From Ruegeria lacuscaerulensis (lineage in GTDB: Bacteria; Pseudomonadota; Alphaproteobacteria; Rhodobacterales; Rhodobacteraceae), in NCBI RefSeq assembly GCF_013031245.1, contig NZ_WPZL01000005.1:124001-188000 (forward strand): 64,000 bases of DNA, given 5' to 3'. The notes beneath the pieces are model-generated. The model worked only from the letters and a program-made list of their open reading frames with translations, searched no databases and had not been told where the DNA came from. Positions within the stretch are counted from its first letter, which is position 1. The number at the start of each line of letters is the position of its first letter. A program made the translations under genes and the position numbers. Positions 35,862 through 45,319 of this stretch are shown one piece after another.

Positions 35862-38501
35862 TTAGCTGACGGCTTTTTTGGCAGTCTTCTTGGACGCAGC
35901 CTTTTTCTTGGGGGCAGCCTTCTTCTTGGTACCTTTCTTCGCGGCCTTCTCGTTGGCCAGTTCAACGGCCATTTCCAGCGTTACATCCTCGGGCTTGATG
36001 TCCTTGGGAAGGGTTGCATTGACCTTTTCCCATTTCACATACGGACCATAGCGCCCATCCAGAACCTGAATCGCACCACCATCAGGATGTTCGCCCAGCT
36101 CTTTCAGTGGCTTTGCCGCAGCCTGCCCGCGTCGTCCCGGATTGGCGCGCTTTTCCGCCAGCAGTTCAACCGCCCGGTTCATGCCGATCTCGAACACATC
36201 GTTGGGGTCCTTGAGGTTGGCATAGACCGGCTTGGCTTCCTCCGGTAACTGGTGCATCAGGTAAGGCCCGAACCGTCCGAAATTCGCGCTGATCATGCCG
36301 CCCTCGGGGTGCTCTCCGATCTTGCGTGGCAAGCTGAGCAGCGTCAGGGCCTTGTCCAGATCCATGTCGTCCTTGTTCCACCCGCGCGGCAACGAGGCGC
36401 GTGGCGGCTTTTTATTCTCGGGCGTAGGCTCTCCGCGCTGAACGTATGGGCCAAAGCGTCCTGATTTCAGCCAGATCTCATCACCCGCATCGTCGCCCAG
36501 CAGTCGTTCTTCACCCTGAGCACCCTCACCGGCGATCGGACGGGTATAGTTGCATTCGGGGTAATTGCCGCATCCCACGAACCCACCGGTACGCGAGGTT
36601 TTCAGGTGCAGCTGACCCACACCGCATTTCGGGCAGATCCGAGGATCGGATCCGTCTTCGCGCGGGGGGTAAAGTTGCGGGGCCAGCGCCTCGTCCAGCT
36701 TGTCCAGAACCTCGGAAATCCGCAATTCGGACGTCTCGCCGATTGCAGCCGAGAAATCGCGCCAGAACTTGCTAAGCAACTCCTTGTAGTCACGACCACC
36801 CGCGCTGACATCGTCCAGCTGTTCCTCAAGATTGGCAGTGAATTCATAGCCCACATATTGCCGGAAGAAGTTCAGCAGAAAGATCGTGACAATCCGTCCT
36901 TTTTCCTCGGGGATCAGCCGGTTCTTGTCCTTGCGCACATATTCGCGATCCTGAATCGTGGTCACGATCGAGGCGTAAGTCGAGGGGCGTCCGATGCCCA
37001 GTTCTTCCATGCGCTTGACCAGAGTCGCCTCAGTATAGCGAGGCGGCGGCTGAGTGTGGTGCTGCAGGGCCAGAACGGATTCGTTTTCGGATAAAACTGC
37101 CTCTTTCGCGACCTTGTCGCCGCTTTCACTGGTTGCCTTGGTGAACTGGTCGCGCAGCGAGGTCTTGGCAAAGCGGGCCGGATCGCCCTGCATGATCTGA
37201 GGCAAGCGCTTTTCATCCTCGTCCGCAACGTCATCGCGACCTTCTTCGTACACACGCATGAAACCGTCAAACATCACCACCTGACCGGTAGCGCGCAATC
37301 CAACTTGACCATCGTCGCTGCCGATTTCGACCGTAGTGCGTTCCAGACGCGCGGCGGCCATTTGGCAGGCGATGGTGCGCTTCCAGATCAAGTCATAGAG
37401 CTTGCGCTGGTCCTCGTCCGTCACCTTCAGCGCCCTGGCGTCCCGCGCCATATCCGTGGGACGGATACACTCGTGGGCTTCCTGCGCATTTTTGGCCTTG
37501 TTCTTGTAAATACGCGGGCTGTCGGGCACGTATTCCGCACCGTACCGATCCGCAATCGCCTCGCGCGCTGCGGTCACGGCCTCGGGTGCCATGTCGATGC
37601 CGTCGGTCCGCATATAGGTTATGTATCCAGCCTCGTAGAGCCGCTGCGCCACCTGCATCGCGTGGCGTGCGCCCATGCCGAATTTGCGGCTGGCCTCTTG
37701 CTGCAGGGTCGATGTCATGAACGGTGCGCTGGGATTACGCGCGGCGGGTTTGGCTTCGACCGAAGAAACGCTCAGCGCGCGGCTGGTGATGGCCTGAACG
37801 GCCAGTTCGGCCTGCGTTGCGTTGGCCAGATCATGCTTGTCCAGCTTTTTGCCAGCCAGGGTAACCAGGCGGGCCTCATAAGTCTGGCCGCGCGGCGTTT
37901 CGAACAGCGCACGAACCGACCAATATTCCACCGGCTTAAACGCTTCGATCTCCATCTCACGCTCGACGATTAGGCGCAGGCAGACCGATTGCACGCGGCC
38001 AGCCGATTTCGCACCGGGCAGCTTGCGCCACAATACGGGGGACAGGTTGAAGCCCACGAGATAATCCAGCGCGCGACGGGCCAGATAGGCTTCGACCAGA
38101 GGCATATCGACCTGACGCGGGTTCTGCATCGCCTCGGTCACGGCGTCCTTGGTAATGGCGTTGAAGGTCACACGGCTGACGGGCGTGTCCTTCTTGATCG
38201 AGCGGCGCTTGGTCAGCGCCTCCTGCAGGTGCCAGCTGATCGCCTCGCCTTCGCGATCGGGGTCAGTGGCCAGGATCAGCGCGTTGTCTTCCTTCAGGGC
38301 GTCGGCAATGGCCTTGACGTGTTTGCGGCTGTCGTTTCCGACTTCCCATTTCATGGAAAATTCATGCTCGGGATCCACCGATCCGTCCTTGGGAGGCAGA
38401 TCACGTACATGGCCATAAGACGCCAGTACCGTGTAGTCAGGGCCAAGATATTTGTTGATTGTTTTGGCTTTGGCCGGGGATTCTACAACAACTACAGGCA
38501 T
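35862..38501 (-). CDS. topA: DNA topoisomerase I
   Basis: This type IA topoisomerase relaxes negative supercoils. The 879-residue protein has a TOPRIM domain (VVVESPAKAKTINKYLG at the start and ATDPDREGEAISWHL near 78-92), the catalytic Tyr 296 in GYITYMRTDG, and the conserved KSAGRVQSVCLRLIVERE. One C4 zinc finger is present (CPKCGVGQLHLK with CGNYPEC), then several topoisomerase C-terminal repeats, and a Lys-rich tail. It follows dprA on the same strand by 175 bp. Confidence 0.97.
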   Translation of the reverse strand: MPVVVVESPAKAKTINKYLGPDYTVLASYGHVRDLPPKDGSVDPEHEFSMKWEVGNDSRKHVKAIADALKEDNALILATDPDREGEAISWHLQEALTKRRSIKKDTPVSRVTFNAITKDAVTEAMQNPRQVDMPLVEAYLARRALDYLVGFNLSPVLWRKLPGAKSAGRVQSVCLRLIVEREMEIEAFKPVEYWSVRALFETPRGQTYEARLVTLAGKKLDKHDLANATQAELAVQAITSRALSVSSVEAKPAARNPSAPFMTSTLQQEASRKFGMGARHAMQVAQRLYEAGYITYMRTDGIDMAPEAVTAAREAIADRYGAEYVPDSPRIYKNKAKNAQEAHECIRPTDMARDARALKVTDEDQRKLYDLIWKRTIACQMAAARLERTTVEIGSDDGQVGLRATGQVVMFDGFMRVYEEGRDDVADEDEKRLPQIMQGDPARFAKTSLRDQFTKATSESGDKVAKEAVLSENESVLALQHHTQPPPRYTEATLVKRMEELGIGRPSTYASIVTTIQDREYVRKDKNRLIPEEKGRIVTIFLLNFFRQYVGYEFTANLEEQLDDVSAGGRDYKELLSKFWRDFSAAIGETSELRISEVLDKLDEALAPQLYPPREDGSDPRICPKCGVGQLHLKTSRTGGFVGCGNYPECNYTRPIAGEGAQGEERLLGDDAGDEIWLKSGRFGPYVQRGEPTPENKKPPRASLPRGWNKDDMDLDKALTLLSLPRKIGEHPEGGMISANFGRFGPYLMHQLPEEAKPVYANLKDPNDVFEIGMNRAVELLAEKRANPGRRGQAAAKPLKELGEHPDGGAIQVLDGRYGPYVKWEKVNATLPKDIKPEDVTLEMAVELANEKAAKKGTKKKAAPKKKAASKKTAKKAVS

Positions 38502-38676
38502 TTAAGGGAAAACCTCGCTCGACGGATTGGGCGCCTTCTATGATCGTGCAAAATGTGTAGGGCAAGAGCGAATTGTCAATGCGTTCCTTTAAATATGGGA
38601 TTTTGGCGGTGTTTTCAGGTCGATACGCGCCGAGAATTTCATCGCAGTCGTCGCACCGGTTCCACTAAGCGCCCAG

Positions 38677-39807
38677 TTATGCGGTCAGGGACAACAGCCC
38701 GCCGGGCTGCCGCTGGATTCGACCCTCAAGCTCCAGATCAACAAGAGCCGGGCCAATCTCTCCGGCGGTCGCCCTGATGTCTCGGATCAACTGGTCTTCG
38801 GCAATCGGAGAGGGGCCCAACCGGGCCAGAATTTCGCCATGGAGCGATTCACTTGAAGGTGCCGGTTTAGCGGCGGGGCTGGGGGATTGCGATACCTCAA
38901 TCATTTCCGCCTGCATCTGAGGCAGCGCCTCTATCACGTCCTCCGCGGAACGTACCAGCGTCGCGCCATCGCGGATCAGCAGGTTGCACCCTGTCGCCCG
39001 GGCGTCAAAGGGATGGCCGGGCACGGCCAGAACCTCGCGCCCCTGATCCAGCGCGTCCCGCGCCGTGATCAGGCTGCCGGATTTGGCGGCGGCCTCGACA
39101 ACGACGACCGCCTGAGCCAGGCCAGAAATGATCCGGTTACGACGCGGAAAATGACGGGCCTGAGGTGTCACGCCCATCGGTTGTTCCGACAATCGCAGCC
39201 CTGATTCTCCGATGCTTCTCGCTAGATCAGTGTTTTCGGCCGGATAGATTACATCTACACCGCCTGCCATGACTGCCACCGTCCCAGTGTCAAGTGCCGC
39301 CATATGGGCCGCGGTATCAATGCCGCGGGCCAGACCGGACACAATGACATAGCCTTGTTTGCCAAGGTCAACCGCCAGACCACGCGCCATCCGTGCCCCC
39401 AGTGACGAACAGTTTCGCGCTCCAACCATCGCAATGACTGGTTTGCTCAGGATCGACAGGTCGCCGATCGCCCAGAGTAACGGTGGGGCATCGGAAAGAT
39501 CATTCAAAGCAATAGGAAAGTCGGCGGCCCCAAGGCACAAAAGCCGCGCATTTGCGGCTTTTGCGGCCTTGAGTTCCGCCTCAATCACACCGGGCGGGCA
39601 AATTTCATACCCTTTGATACCGGCAGCGCGCGCCATTTCGGGCAGCGCGGCCAGCGCGTTCTGCGCTGAACCATGTTCCCGCAGCAGCCGACGAAAGGTC
39701 GCCGGACCAACCTTGCGAGAGCGCAACAGACGAAGCCAGGAAAACCGATCCTCTTCCGTGGTGGGTGGGAGTGTGGGGTGATAGGAAGAAAGCTGCTCTT
39801 CGGTCAT
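38677..39807 (-). CDS. dprA: DNA processing protein DprA
   Basis: DprA binds incoming single-stranded DNA and loads RecA in natural transformation and, in Rhodobacterales, in uptake of gene transfer agent DNA. The 376-residue protein has an N-terminal SAM-like region, the extended Rossmann core (VIAMVGARNCSSLG, IVSGLARGIDTAAHMAAL, GSLITARDALDQGREVLAVPG) and a C-terminal winged helix (DQLIRDIRATAGEIGPALVDLELEG). ATG 39807 has GGAG 6 bases upstream; the frame is open to 39933 without a start signal. Confidence 0.95.
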   Translation of the reverse strand: MTEEQLSSYHPTLPPTTEEDRFSWLRLLRSRKVGPATFRRLLREHGSAQNALAALPEMARAAGIKGYEICPPGVIEAELKAAKAANARLLCLGAADFPIALNDLSDAPPLLWAIGDLSILSKPVIAMVGARNCSSLGARMARGLAVDLGKQGYVIVSGLARGIDTAAHMAALDTGTVAVMAGGVDVIYPAENTDLARSIGESGLRLSEQPMGVTPQARHFPRRNRIISGLAQAVVVVEAAAKSGSLITARDALDQGREVLAVPGHPFDARATGCNLLIRDGATLVRSAEDVIEALPQMQAEMIEVSQSPSPAAKPAPSSESLHGEILARLGPSPIAEDQLIRDIRATAGEIGPALVDLELEGRIQRQPGGLLSLTA

Positions 39808-39847
39808 CCGATGCTCCGCCTGGTTGCAGAACTGGTTTACGGTTGCC

Positions 39848-40018
39848 GGGGTTAACAGCTTGTGAATCCGATCAAATTTTTCGGATAATTTTCCGAAATT
39901 GACGGGAAGATCGGTGTAAGCATCAGATAACAAGTGAAAAATAATATGCCGGCTTAAAGGGGGGGGGCTTCAAGCCGGCGTCAAAACCGGATGGTCGTTG
40001 GTGCACGAGGTTAACCAT
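39848..40018. promoter_or_regulatory. dprA upstream region with possible CtrA half-sites and inverted repeats
   Basis: TTAACCAT (40011-40018) matches the CtrA half-site of alphaproteobacteria, and GTTAACC occurs on the minus strand at 39856-39850, about 45 bp before the dprA start. A 7-bp inverted repeat TTTCGGA/TCCGAAA lies at 39879-39885 and 39892-39898. dprA is known to depend on CtrA in Rhodobacter capsulatus. The matches are short and may be chance. Confidence 0.3.
39948..39979 (-). terminator. probable terminator after tldD, with G9 loop tract
   Basis: GCCGGCTT (39948-39955) and AAGCCGGC (39972-39979) form an 8-bp stem; the loop contains nine consecutive G (39959-39967). On the minus strand the stem is followed by ATATTATTTTTCAC, T-rich enough for intrinsic termination of the tldD transcript. 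Confidence 0.55.
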
Positions 40019-40037
40019 TCTCGTGACCGATTCTGTG

Positions 40038-41459
40038 TCAGGCCGCCGATCCGCCGACTGTCAGGCCGTCCATCAATACGGTTGGCTGGCCGACGCCTAC
40101 CGGTACCCACTGGCCGTCCTTTCCGCAGGTGCCCATGCCCGGATCGAGCGCCATATCATTGCCAAGCCCCCGGATGCGGTTCAGGGCGGACGGTCCGTCG
40201 CCGATCAGGGTTGCGCCTTTGACCGGAGCGCCAATCTTGCCGTTTTCGACCCGGTACGCCTCGGTGCAGGAGAACACGAACTTGCCATTGGTGATATCCA
40301 CCTGACCACCGCCAAAGCCGACGGCCCAGATGCCGTCTTTGATATCGGCCACAAGCGAGGCCGGATCGGCGTCGCCGCCCAGCATCACTGTATTGGTCAT
40401 ACGTGGCATGGGCTTGTGTGCATAACTTTGTCGCCGCCCATTTCCGGTGGGTGCCACGCCCATCAGGCGAGCGTTCTGGCGGTCCTGCATATAGCCGGTC
40501 AGGACGCCATCCTCGATCAATACTGTGCGCGAACTTGGTGTACCTTCGTCATCCACCGTAATCGAACCACGCCGATCCGCGATGGTGCCGTCATCCACAA
40601 CCGTCACGCCTTTCGACGCGATCTGCTGCCCCATCAGCCCGGCAAAGGCCGAGCTTCCCTTGCGGTTGAAATCGCCTTCCAGCCCGTGACCGATGGCCTC
40701 GTGCAGTAGAATGCCGGGCCAGCCGGGGCCAAGGGCAACCTCCATTACACCGGCCGGGGCAGGGACGGCGTCGAGGTTGACCAGTGCGATCCGCAGCGCC
40801 TCGCGCGCTTTGCCCTGCCAGTCGGCCGGATCGATCAGACCGTCCAGCCCCACACGGCCTCCGCCTCCGTCAGAACCACTTTCGCGGCGACCGTTCTGTT
40901 CGACAATGACCGAGATGTTCAGACGAGTCATCGGGCGTACATCACGCACCAGAACGCCGTCGGGGCGCAGAATCTCGACCTCCTGCACGGCAGCGGCGAT
41001 TGTGGCGCTGACCTGTACAACGCGTGGATCCAGATCGCGGGCAAAGGCATCGATCTCGCGCAGCGTTTCAATTTTGACCGGAAAGCTGGCGGATTCGATC
41101 GGGTCTTCGTCCGTATACAGGCGCGTATTGGTGGCGCGGGGGGCATCGGCCAGCACACCGCCGCCATCTCCCACGGCAAGGCGGGCCGTTTCAGCCGCGC
41201 GTTTCAACGCGGGAATCGATACGTCCGTGGAATGCGCATAGCCAGCAACTTCGCCCTGCACGGCCCGCAGGCCAAACCCTTCGGACGCGTCATAAGAAGC
41301 GGTGCGCAAACGCCCGTCGTCAAAGACCAGAGACTCGGATTTTCGCCGTTCAACGAACAGTTCTCCGTCCTCGGCCCCGGCAGTGGCAGACTGCAATACC
41401 GCAAGCGCTTCGTCCCTCGGAAGAGCGCTTTCAAAAGGGCGAAACGGGTCGTTTGGCAT
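40038..41459 (-). CDS. tldD: metalloprotease TldD
   Basis: TldD with TldE forms a zinc protease that degrades unfolded peptides and matures modified peptides. The 473-residue product has the HEAIGH zinc motif at 253-258 followed by GLEGDFNRKGSSAF, then ADIKDGIWAVGFGGGQVDI and GNGRRQSYAHKPMPRMTNT, all typical. ATG 41459 (MPNDPF) is preferred over TTG 41492, because the longer version would translate the FNR-type box. The tldE/pmbA partner is not in the window. Confidence 0.95.
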   Translation of the reverse strand: MPNDPFRPFESALPRDEALAVLQSATAGAEDGELFVERRKSESLVFDDGRLRTASYDASEGFGLRAVQGEVAGYAHSTDVSIPALKRAAETARLAVGDGGGVLADAPRATNTRLYTDEDPIESASFPVKIETLREIDAFARDLDPRVVQVSATIAAAVQEVEILRPDGVLVRDVRPMTRLNISVIVEQNGRRESGSDGGGGRVGLDGLIDPADWQGKAREALRIALVNLDAVPAPAGVMEVALGPGWPGILLHEAIGHGLEGDFNRKGSSAFAGLMGQQIASKGVTVVDDGTIADRRGSITVDDEGTPSSRTVLIEDGVLTGYMQDRQNARLMGVAPTGNGRRQSYAHKPMPRMTNTVMLGGDADPASLVADIKDGIWAVGFGGGQVDITNGKFVFSCTEAYRVENGKIGAPVKGATLIGDGPSALNRIRGLGNDMALDPGMGTCGKDGQWVPVGVGQPTVLMDGLTVGGSAA

Positions 41460-41478
41460 CGGATGGGACCTTTCGAGT

Positions 41479-41492
41479 TTGATCCAGATCAA
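41479..41492. promoter_or_regulatory. perfect FNR/FnrL-type box between tldD and ctaC
   Basis: TTGATCCAGATCAA matches the FNR-family consensus TTGAT-N4-ATCAA exactly. It lies 20 bp upstream of the tldD start and 143 bp upstream of the ctaC start in a divergent promoter region. FnrL proteins of Rhodobacterales use this site to respond to oxygen. The likely target is the aa3 oxidase operon, tldD, or both. Confidence 0.75.
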
Positions 41493-41635
41493 AAATAGCG
41501 TCTGTTTGACGCAAGCATTTTGCTTTATCTACCCGAAGGAATATGGTTTTTAACGCGGCCAAAGACAACGGGTGAGGTGTGACCGATTCACGCCTTTTCG
41601 CCAGGGACGTAAAGATCAAACGATCAGGACAGAAA

Positions 41636-42547
41636 ATGAAGAATGCTTTGATGCTTTCGGGGTTTGTGACAGCCCTCTCCAGCCTTCCCGCCATGGCTCA
41701 GGAGCTTGAGATTATTGGCAAGCCGGTCGATGGCGGCTTGGGATTCCAGCCTGCGGCCACCAGCCTTGCAAGTGGGATTCAGCGGCTGGACGGTATGATT
41801 CTGGTAATCATCACCGCGATCTGTCTGCTGGTTGCGGGCCTGCTGATCTACTGCATCGTGCGCTATAACTCGCGTGTTAATCCGACTCCGGCGCGATTCT
41901 CGCACTACACCCCGGTTGAAATCGCATGGACTCTGGGTCCGATTCTGATTCTGGTCTTTATCGGTGCCTTTTCGCTGCCGGTTCTGTTCAAGCAGCAGGA
42001 AATTCCGGAAGGTGACGTGGTCATCAAAGTCGTCGGCAACCAGTGGTACTGGACCTACGAATATGTAGACCATGACTTTGCGTTCGACAGCTACCTGCTG
42101 GGACATCCGGCCACATTGGACGAAGGTGCACGCCCTGCGGATGCAGACGTAACCCCATTTGTTCTGGATGACGCGATGCGCGCCAAGCTGACCGACGCGG
42201 GCTATGGCGAAGACGAGTGGCTGCTGGCTACGGACACTGCTGTGGTCGTTCCGGTTGGCAAGATTGTTGTCATGCAGGTCACTGCGTCAGACGTGATCCA
42301 CTCGTGGGCCATCCCGTCCTTCGGCGTAAAACAGGACGGCGTTCCCGGGCGTCTGGCCGAGCTGTGGTTCCAGGCTGACAAGGAAGGCATCTACTTCGGT
42401 CAGTGCTCGGAGTTGTGCGGTAAGGACCACGCTTATATGCCGATCACCGTCAAAGTGGTCAGCGAAGAAGCGTATGAGCAATGGCTGCAGGGGGCTCTGG
42501 AAGAGTATGCCGGTCAGCCTGCGACCTATCAGGTTGCCTCGAACTGA
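41636..42547 (+). CDS. ctaC: cytochrome c oxidase (aa3 type) subunit II
   Basis: Subunit II carries the CuA centre that accepts electrons from cytochrome c. The 303-residue precursor has a signal peptide ending PAMA, two membrane helices (about 50-75 and 95-118), and a periplasmic cupredoxin domain with [20 protein letters not shown] and the CuA loop [17 protein letters not shown] 41636 has AGGA 6 bases upstream; GTG 41579 would add a non-homologous extension. The subunit I gene is not in the window. Confidence 0.97.
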   Translation: MKNALMLSGFVTALSSLPAMAQELEIIGKPVDGGLGFQPAATSLASGIQRLDGMILVIITAICLLVAGLLIYCIVRYNSRVNPTPARFSHYTPVEIAWTLGPILILVFIGAFSLPVLFKQQEIPEGDVVIKVVGNQWYWTYEYVDHDFAFDSYLLGHPATLDEGARPADADVTPFVLDDAMRAKLTDAGYGEDEWLLATDTAVVVPVGKIVVMQVTASDVIHSWAIPSFGVKQDGVPGRLAELWFQADKEGIYFGQCSELCGKDHAYMPITVKVVSEEAYEQWLQGALEEYAGQPATYQVASN

Positions 42548-42623
42548 ATTAGGCCACGGCCTAATTGAAATATGATGCAGGCTGCGCAGGTTTTGCGCAG
42601 CTTTCGCCCCAGAAGGACCGGAA

Positions 42624-43580
42624 ATGAGCGACGCAAGCATCAATGCCAGCACCGTAACCGCGCAAACCCGCGCGGACGAGGCCAGCTTTGGCGATTACTT
42701 CGCGCTGCTGAAGCCGCGCGTGATGTCGCTGGTCGTTTTCACCGCTTTGGTTGGCCTGTTGGCGGCGCCTGTTCCTGTGCACCCTTTTGTCGGCTTCTGC
42801 GCCATCCTGTTTATCGCTATCGGCGGCGGCGCGTCCGGCGCGCTGAACATGTGGTGGGACGCGGATATCGACAAGGTGATGAAACGCACCAAGGGCCGTC
42901 CGATTCCATCGGGTAAAGTTGAAGAAGGCGAGGCGTTGGCACTGGGACTGGCGCTGTCCGGGCTGGCAGTGATCATGCTGGGTCTGGCGACGAACTGGTT
43001 CGCCGGAGCCTTTCTGGCATTCACGATCTTTTTCTACGTCGTCATCTACACGATGTGGCTGAAACGCCTGACGCCGCAGAACATCGTGATCGGTGGCGCG
43101 GCCGGAGCGTTCCCTCCGGTTATTGGTTGGGTCGCAGCCACCGGTTCGATGTCGATCGAGCCGTGGCTGATGTTTGCCCTGACCTTCATGTGGACACCGC
43201 CGCATTTCTGGGCGCTGGCGCTGTTCATGCGCTCTGATTACGACGACGCGGGCGTTCCGATGCTGACCGTCACGCACGGTCGCCGCGCGACACGCTGGCA
43301 TATCCTATTCTACACTGGCCTGCTGGCCCTTCTGGCTGTCGGTACGGCGTTTTCGGGTATTGGCGGCCCGTTCTACCTGACCGTAGCGGTGGTAATGAAT
43401 GCCCTGTTCCTGCGTGGCGCATGGCGAATTTCCCGTCGGACCGAGGAGGACGCTGAAGCCGACAATTTCAAGGTCGAGCGCTCTTTCTTCAAACTCTCGC
43501 TGCTCTATCTTTTCCTGCACTTCGGCGCGATTCTGGTTGAAGCGCTGTTGAAACCTTATGGGCTGGGAGGCTGGTCATGA
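42624..43580 (+). CDS. ctaB: protoheme IX farnesyltransferase (heme O synthase)
   Basis: CtaB attaches a farnesyl group to heme b to make heme O, the precursor of heme A for the oxidase. The 318-residue membrane protein has about nine helices and the UbiA signature NMWWDADIDKVMKRTKGRPI with the second Asp motif RSDYDDAGVPM. An AGAAGGA ribosome-binding site precedes the ATG. Its stop overlaps the next small gene by 4 bp. Confidence 0.96.
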   Translation: MSDASINASTVTAQTRADEASFGDYFALLKPRVMSLVVFTALVGLLAAPVPVHPFVGFCAILFIAIGGGASGALNMWWDADIDKVMKRTKGRPIPSGKVEEGEALALGLALSGLAVIMLGLATNWFAGAFLAFTIFFYVVIYTMWLKRLTPQNIVIGGAAGAFPPVIGWVAATGSMSIEPWLMFALTFMWTPPHFWALALFMRSDYDDAGVPMLTVTHGRRATRWHILFYTGLLALLAVGTAFSGIGGPFYLTVAVVMNALFLRGAWRISRRTEEDAEADNFKVERSFFKLSLLYLFLHFGAILVEALLKPYGLGGWS

Positions 43581-43738
43581 GCCTGCGTAAAAGCCACGAA
43601 TTGCATCAACGCCGGTTCAGCCGCAATCTGGGGGTTGGCCTGACGCTGGCCGCCTTTATCGTAATCATCTTCGGCTTGACGATCGTTAAAGTCTCGGGCA
43701 CGGATTTCGGAATGGCGACGCACGAGGTGCAGAACTGA
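43577..43738 (+). CDS. small membrane protein CtaF/CoxF-like
   Basis: A 53-residue protein with a charged N terminus (MSLRKSHELHQRRFSRN) and a single membrane helix (about 19-39, VGLTLAAFIVIIFGLTIVKV), ending in GMATHEVQN. It overlaps the ctaB stop (ATGA) and its own stop overlaps the ctaG start by one base. Small proteins at this position in alphaproteobacterial oxidase clusters are called CoxF or CtaF; the function is poorly defined. It is easily missed by gene finders because of its size. Confidence 0.85.
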   Translation: MSLRKSHELHQRRFSRNLGVGLTLAAFIVIIFGLTIVKVSGTDFGMATHEVQN

Positions 43739-44313
43739 TGGCGCTGTCTGGTCCTCAGAAGACCGTTGCGCAGACGGTGGGTGTGGTTGTCCTGATGGGC
43801 AGCCTGGCCTGGGCGGCGGTGCCGTTCTACGACTGGTTCTGCCGTGTCACCGGGTTTGGCGGCACGACTGGCGTGGCCGAGACCGCGCCCGACGATATTC
43901 TGGACCGCACTGTCACCGTCCGCTTTGACGCCTCAAAAGCCAAGGACATGGCATGGGAATTCAAGCCGGTTGAACGCGAGATGGAAGTGCGGATCGGCGA
44001 AACCGGGCTGGCGTTCTATGAGGCGTATAACCCCACCGACCGAGCGATTGCCGGGCAGGCGTCCTATAACGTTGCACCCTATTCGGCTGGTGGCTATTTC
44101 CAGAAAATCGCCTGTTTCTGCTTTGAAGAGCAGGTGTTGGAGCCCGGTGAACGGGTCCAGATGCCGGTGACATTCTTCGTCGATCCGGAAATGGTCGAAG
44201 ATCTTGAAGCCAGGTATGTGCATACGATCACTCTGTCGTATACATTCTACGAAATTGACCTGCCCGAGGGCTATGCCGCCCTTGAGAAGCAGGCTGATAC
44301 AACAACGAACTAA
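43738..44313 (+). CDS. ctaG: cytochrome c oxidase assembly protein CtaG (Cox11)
   Basis: Cox11 inserts copper into the CuB site of subunit I. The 191-residue protein has an N-terminal membrane anchor (about 10-30) and a periplasmic domain holding the copper-binding CFCF motif in IACFCFEEQVLEPGE and the conserved MPVTFFVDPEM. Start and spacing are fixed by the one-base overlap with the preceding gene. Confidence 0.96.
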   Translation: MALSGPQKTVAQTVGVVVLMGSLAWAAVPFYDWFCRVTGFGGTTGVAETAPDDILDRTVTVRFDASKAKDMAWEFKPVEREMEVRIGETGLAFYEAYNPTDRAIAGQASYNVAPYSAGGYFQKIACFCFEEQVLEPGERVQMPVTFFVDPEMVEDLEARYVHTITLSYTFYEIDLPEGYAALEKQADTTTN

Positions 44314-44335
44314 AGCCTTTAGGTGAGGGACACTG

Positions 44336-45151
44336 ATGGCACACGCAAAAAATCATGACTACCACATTCTGAACCCCTCGATCTGGCCGCTGATTGGCGC
44401 GATCGGCGGGTTTACGATGCTGTTTGGAGCCGTCCTTTGGATGCACGGTATCACGCCGTTCATGTTCTGGGCCGGTCTGGTGGCTGTCCTCTACACCATG
44501 TTTGCCTGGTGGTCTGACGTTGTGGCCGAAAGCCGCGCGGGTGATCACACACCGGTAGTGCGCATCGGCCTGCGTTACGGCTTCATCCTGTTCGTGATGT
44601 CCGAGGTAATGTTCTTCTTTGCCTGGTTCTGGTCGTTCTTCAAACATCGCATGTATCCGATGTACGACTATGCCGGCACCGAATACATCCAGCCGGATAT
44701 CCACGCGGTTGACCCGTTCCACCTGCCGCTGATCAACACCCTGGTTCTGTTGCTGTCGGGCTGCGCCATCACCTGGGCGCACCATGCCTTGGTGCATGGT
44801 AACGACCGCAAGGCTCTGGTGCAGGGGCTGGCAATCGGTATTGCACTGGGCATCGCATTTACTGCGCTGCAGGGCTTTGAATACTTCGAACTGCTGGCCC
44901 ATGATGGCTGGAAATTCGGCGGAGATCAGTTCTATTCGAACTTCTTTATGGCAACGGGTTTCCACGGTGCGCACGTCATCATCGGCACCATCTTCCTGTC
45001 GGTCTGCCTGATCCGGGCGCTGCGCGGAGATTTCACACCGGAGAAGCACGTGGGCTTTGAAGCCGCAGCCTGGTACTGGCACTTCGTTGACGTTGTCTGG
45101 CTGTTCCTGTTCTTCGCAGTCTACATCTGGGGTCAGGCCCCGCTGATGTAA
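44336..45151 (+). CDS. ctaE: cytochrome c oxidase (aa3 type) subunit III
   Basis: Subunit III has seven membrane helices and supports proton uptake and stability. The 271-residue product starts [18 protein letters not shown] and shows family blocks [33 protein letters not shown] and the C-terminal [21 protein letters not shown] terminator hairpin follows. Confidence 0.97.
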   Translation: MAHAKNHDYHILNPSIWPLIGAIGGFTMLFGAVLWMHGITPFMFWAGLVAVLYTMFAWWSDVVAESRAGDHTPVVRIGLRYGFILFVMSEVMFFFAWFWSFFKHRMYPMYDYAGTEYIQPDIHAVDPFHLPLINTLVLLLSGCAITWAHHALVHGNDRKALVQGLAIGIALGIAFTALQGFEYFELLAHDGWKFGGDQFYSNFFMATGFHGAHVIIGTIFLSVCLIRALRGDFTPEKHVGFEAAAWYWHFVDVVWLFLFFAVYIWGQAPLM

Positions 45152-45174
45152 CGCCGGTCAGGCTGATCAATTGC

Positions 45175-45201
45175 AAAAGCCGCCCTTGTGGGCGGCTTTT
45201 T
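45175..45201 (+). terminator. intrinsic terminator after ctaE
   Basis: AAAAGCCGCCC (45175-45185) pairs with GGGCGGCTTTT (45190-45200) around TTGT and runs into T5. It lies 23 bp after the ctaE stop and separates the oxidase genes from surf1 onward. Confidence 0.88.
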
Positions 45202-45319
45202 CTCTATCAGGGCGCAAGATTGCGCCCGATACAATTGCGTGGTTGCAATTTTACCCGTGCCCCCCTTAACAAGACGCCGGTTCTATCCGAGCCGTCATAC
45301 ATAGAAATCTGGTCCCGAT

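Noticed and set aside
41460..41492. N-terminal extension of TldD from TTG 41492
   Set aside because: It would translate the FNR-type box and adds residues not expected at a TldD N terminus; ATG 41459 is better.
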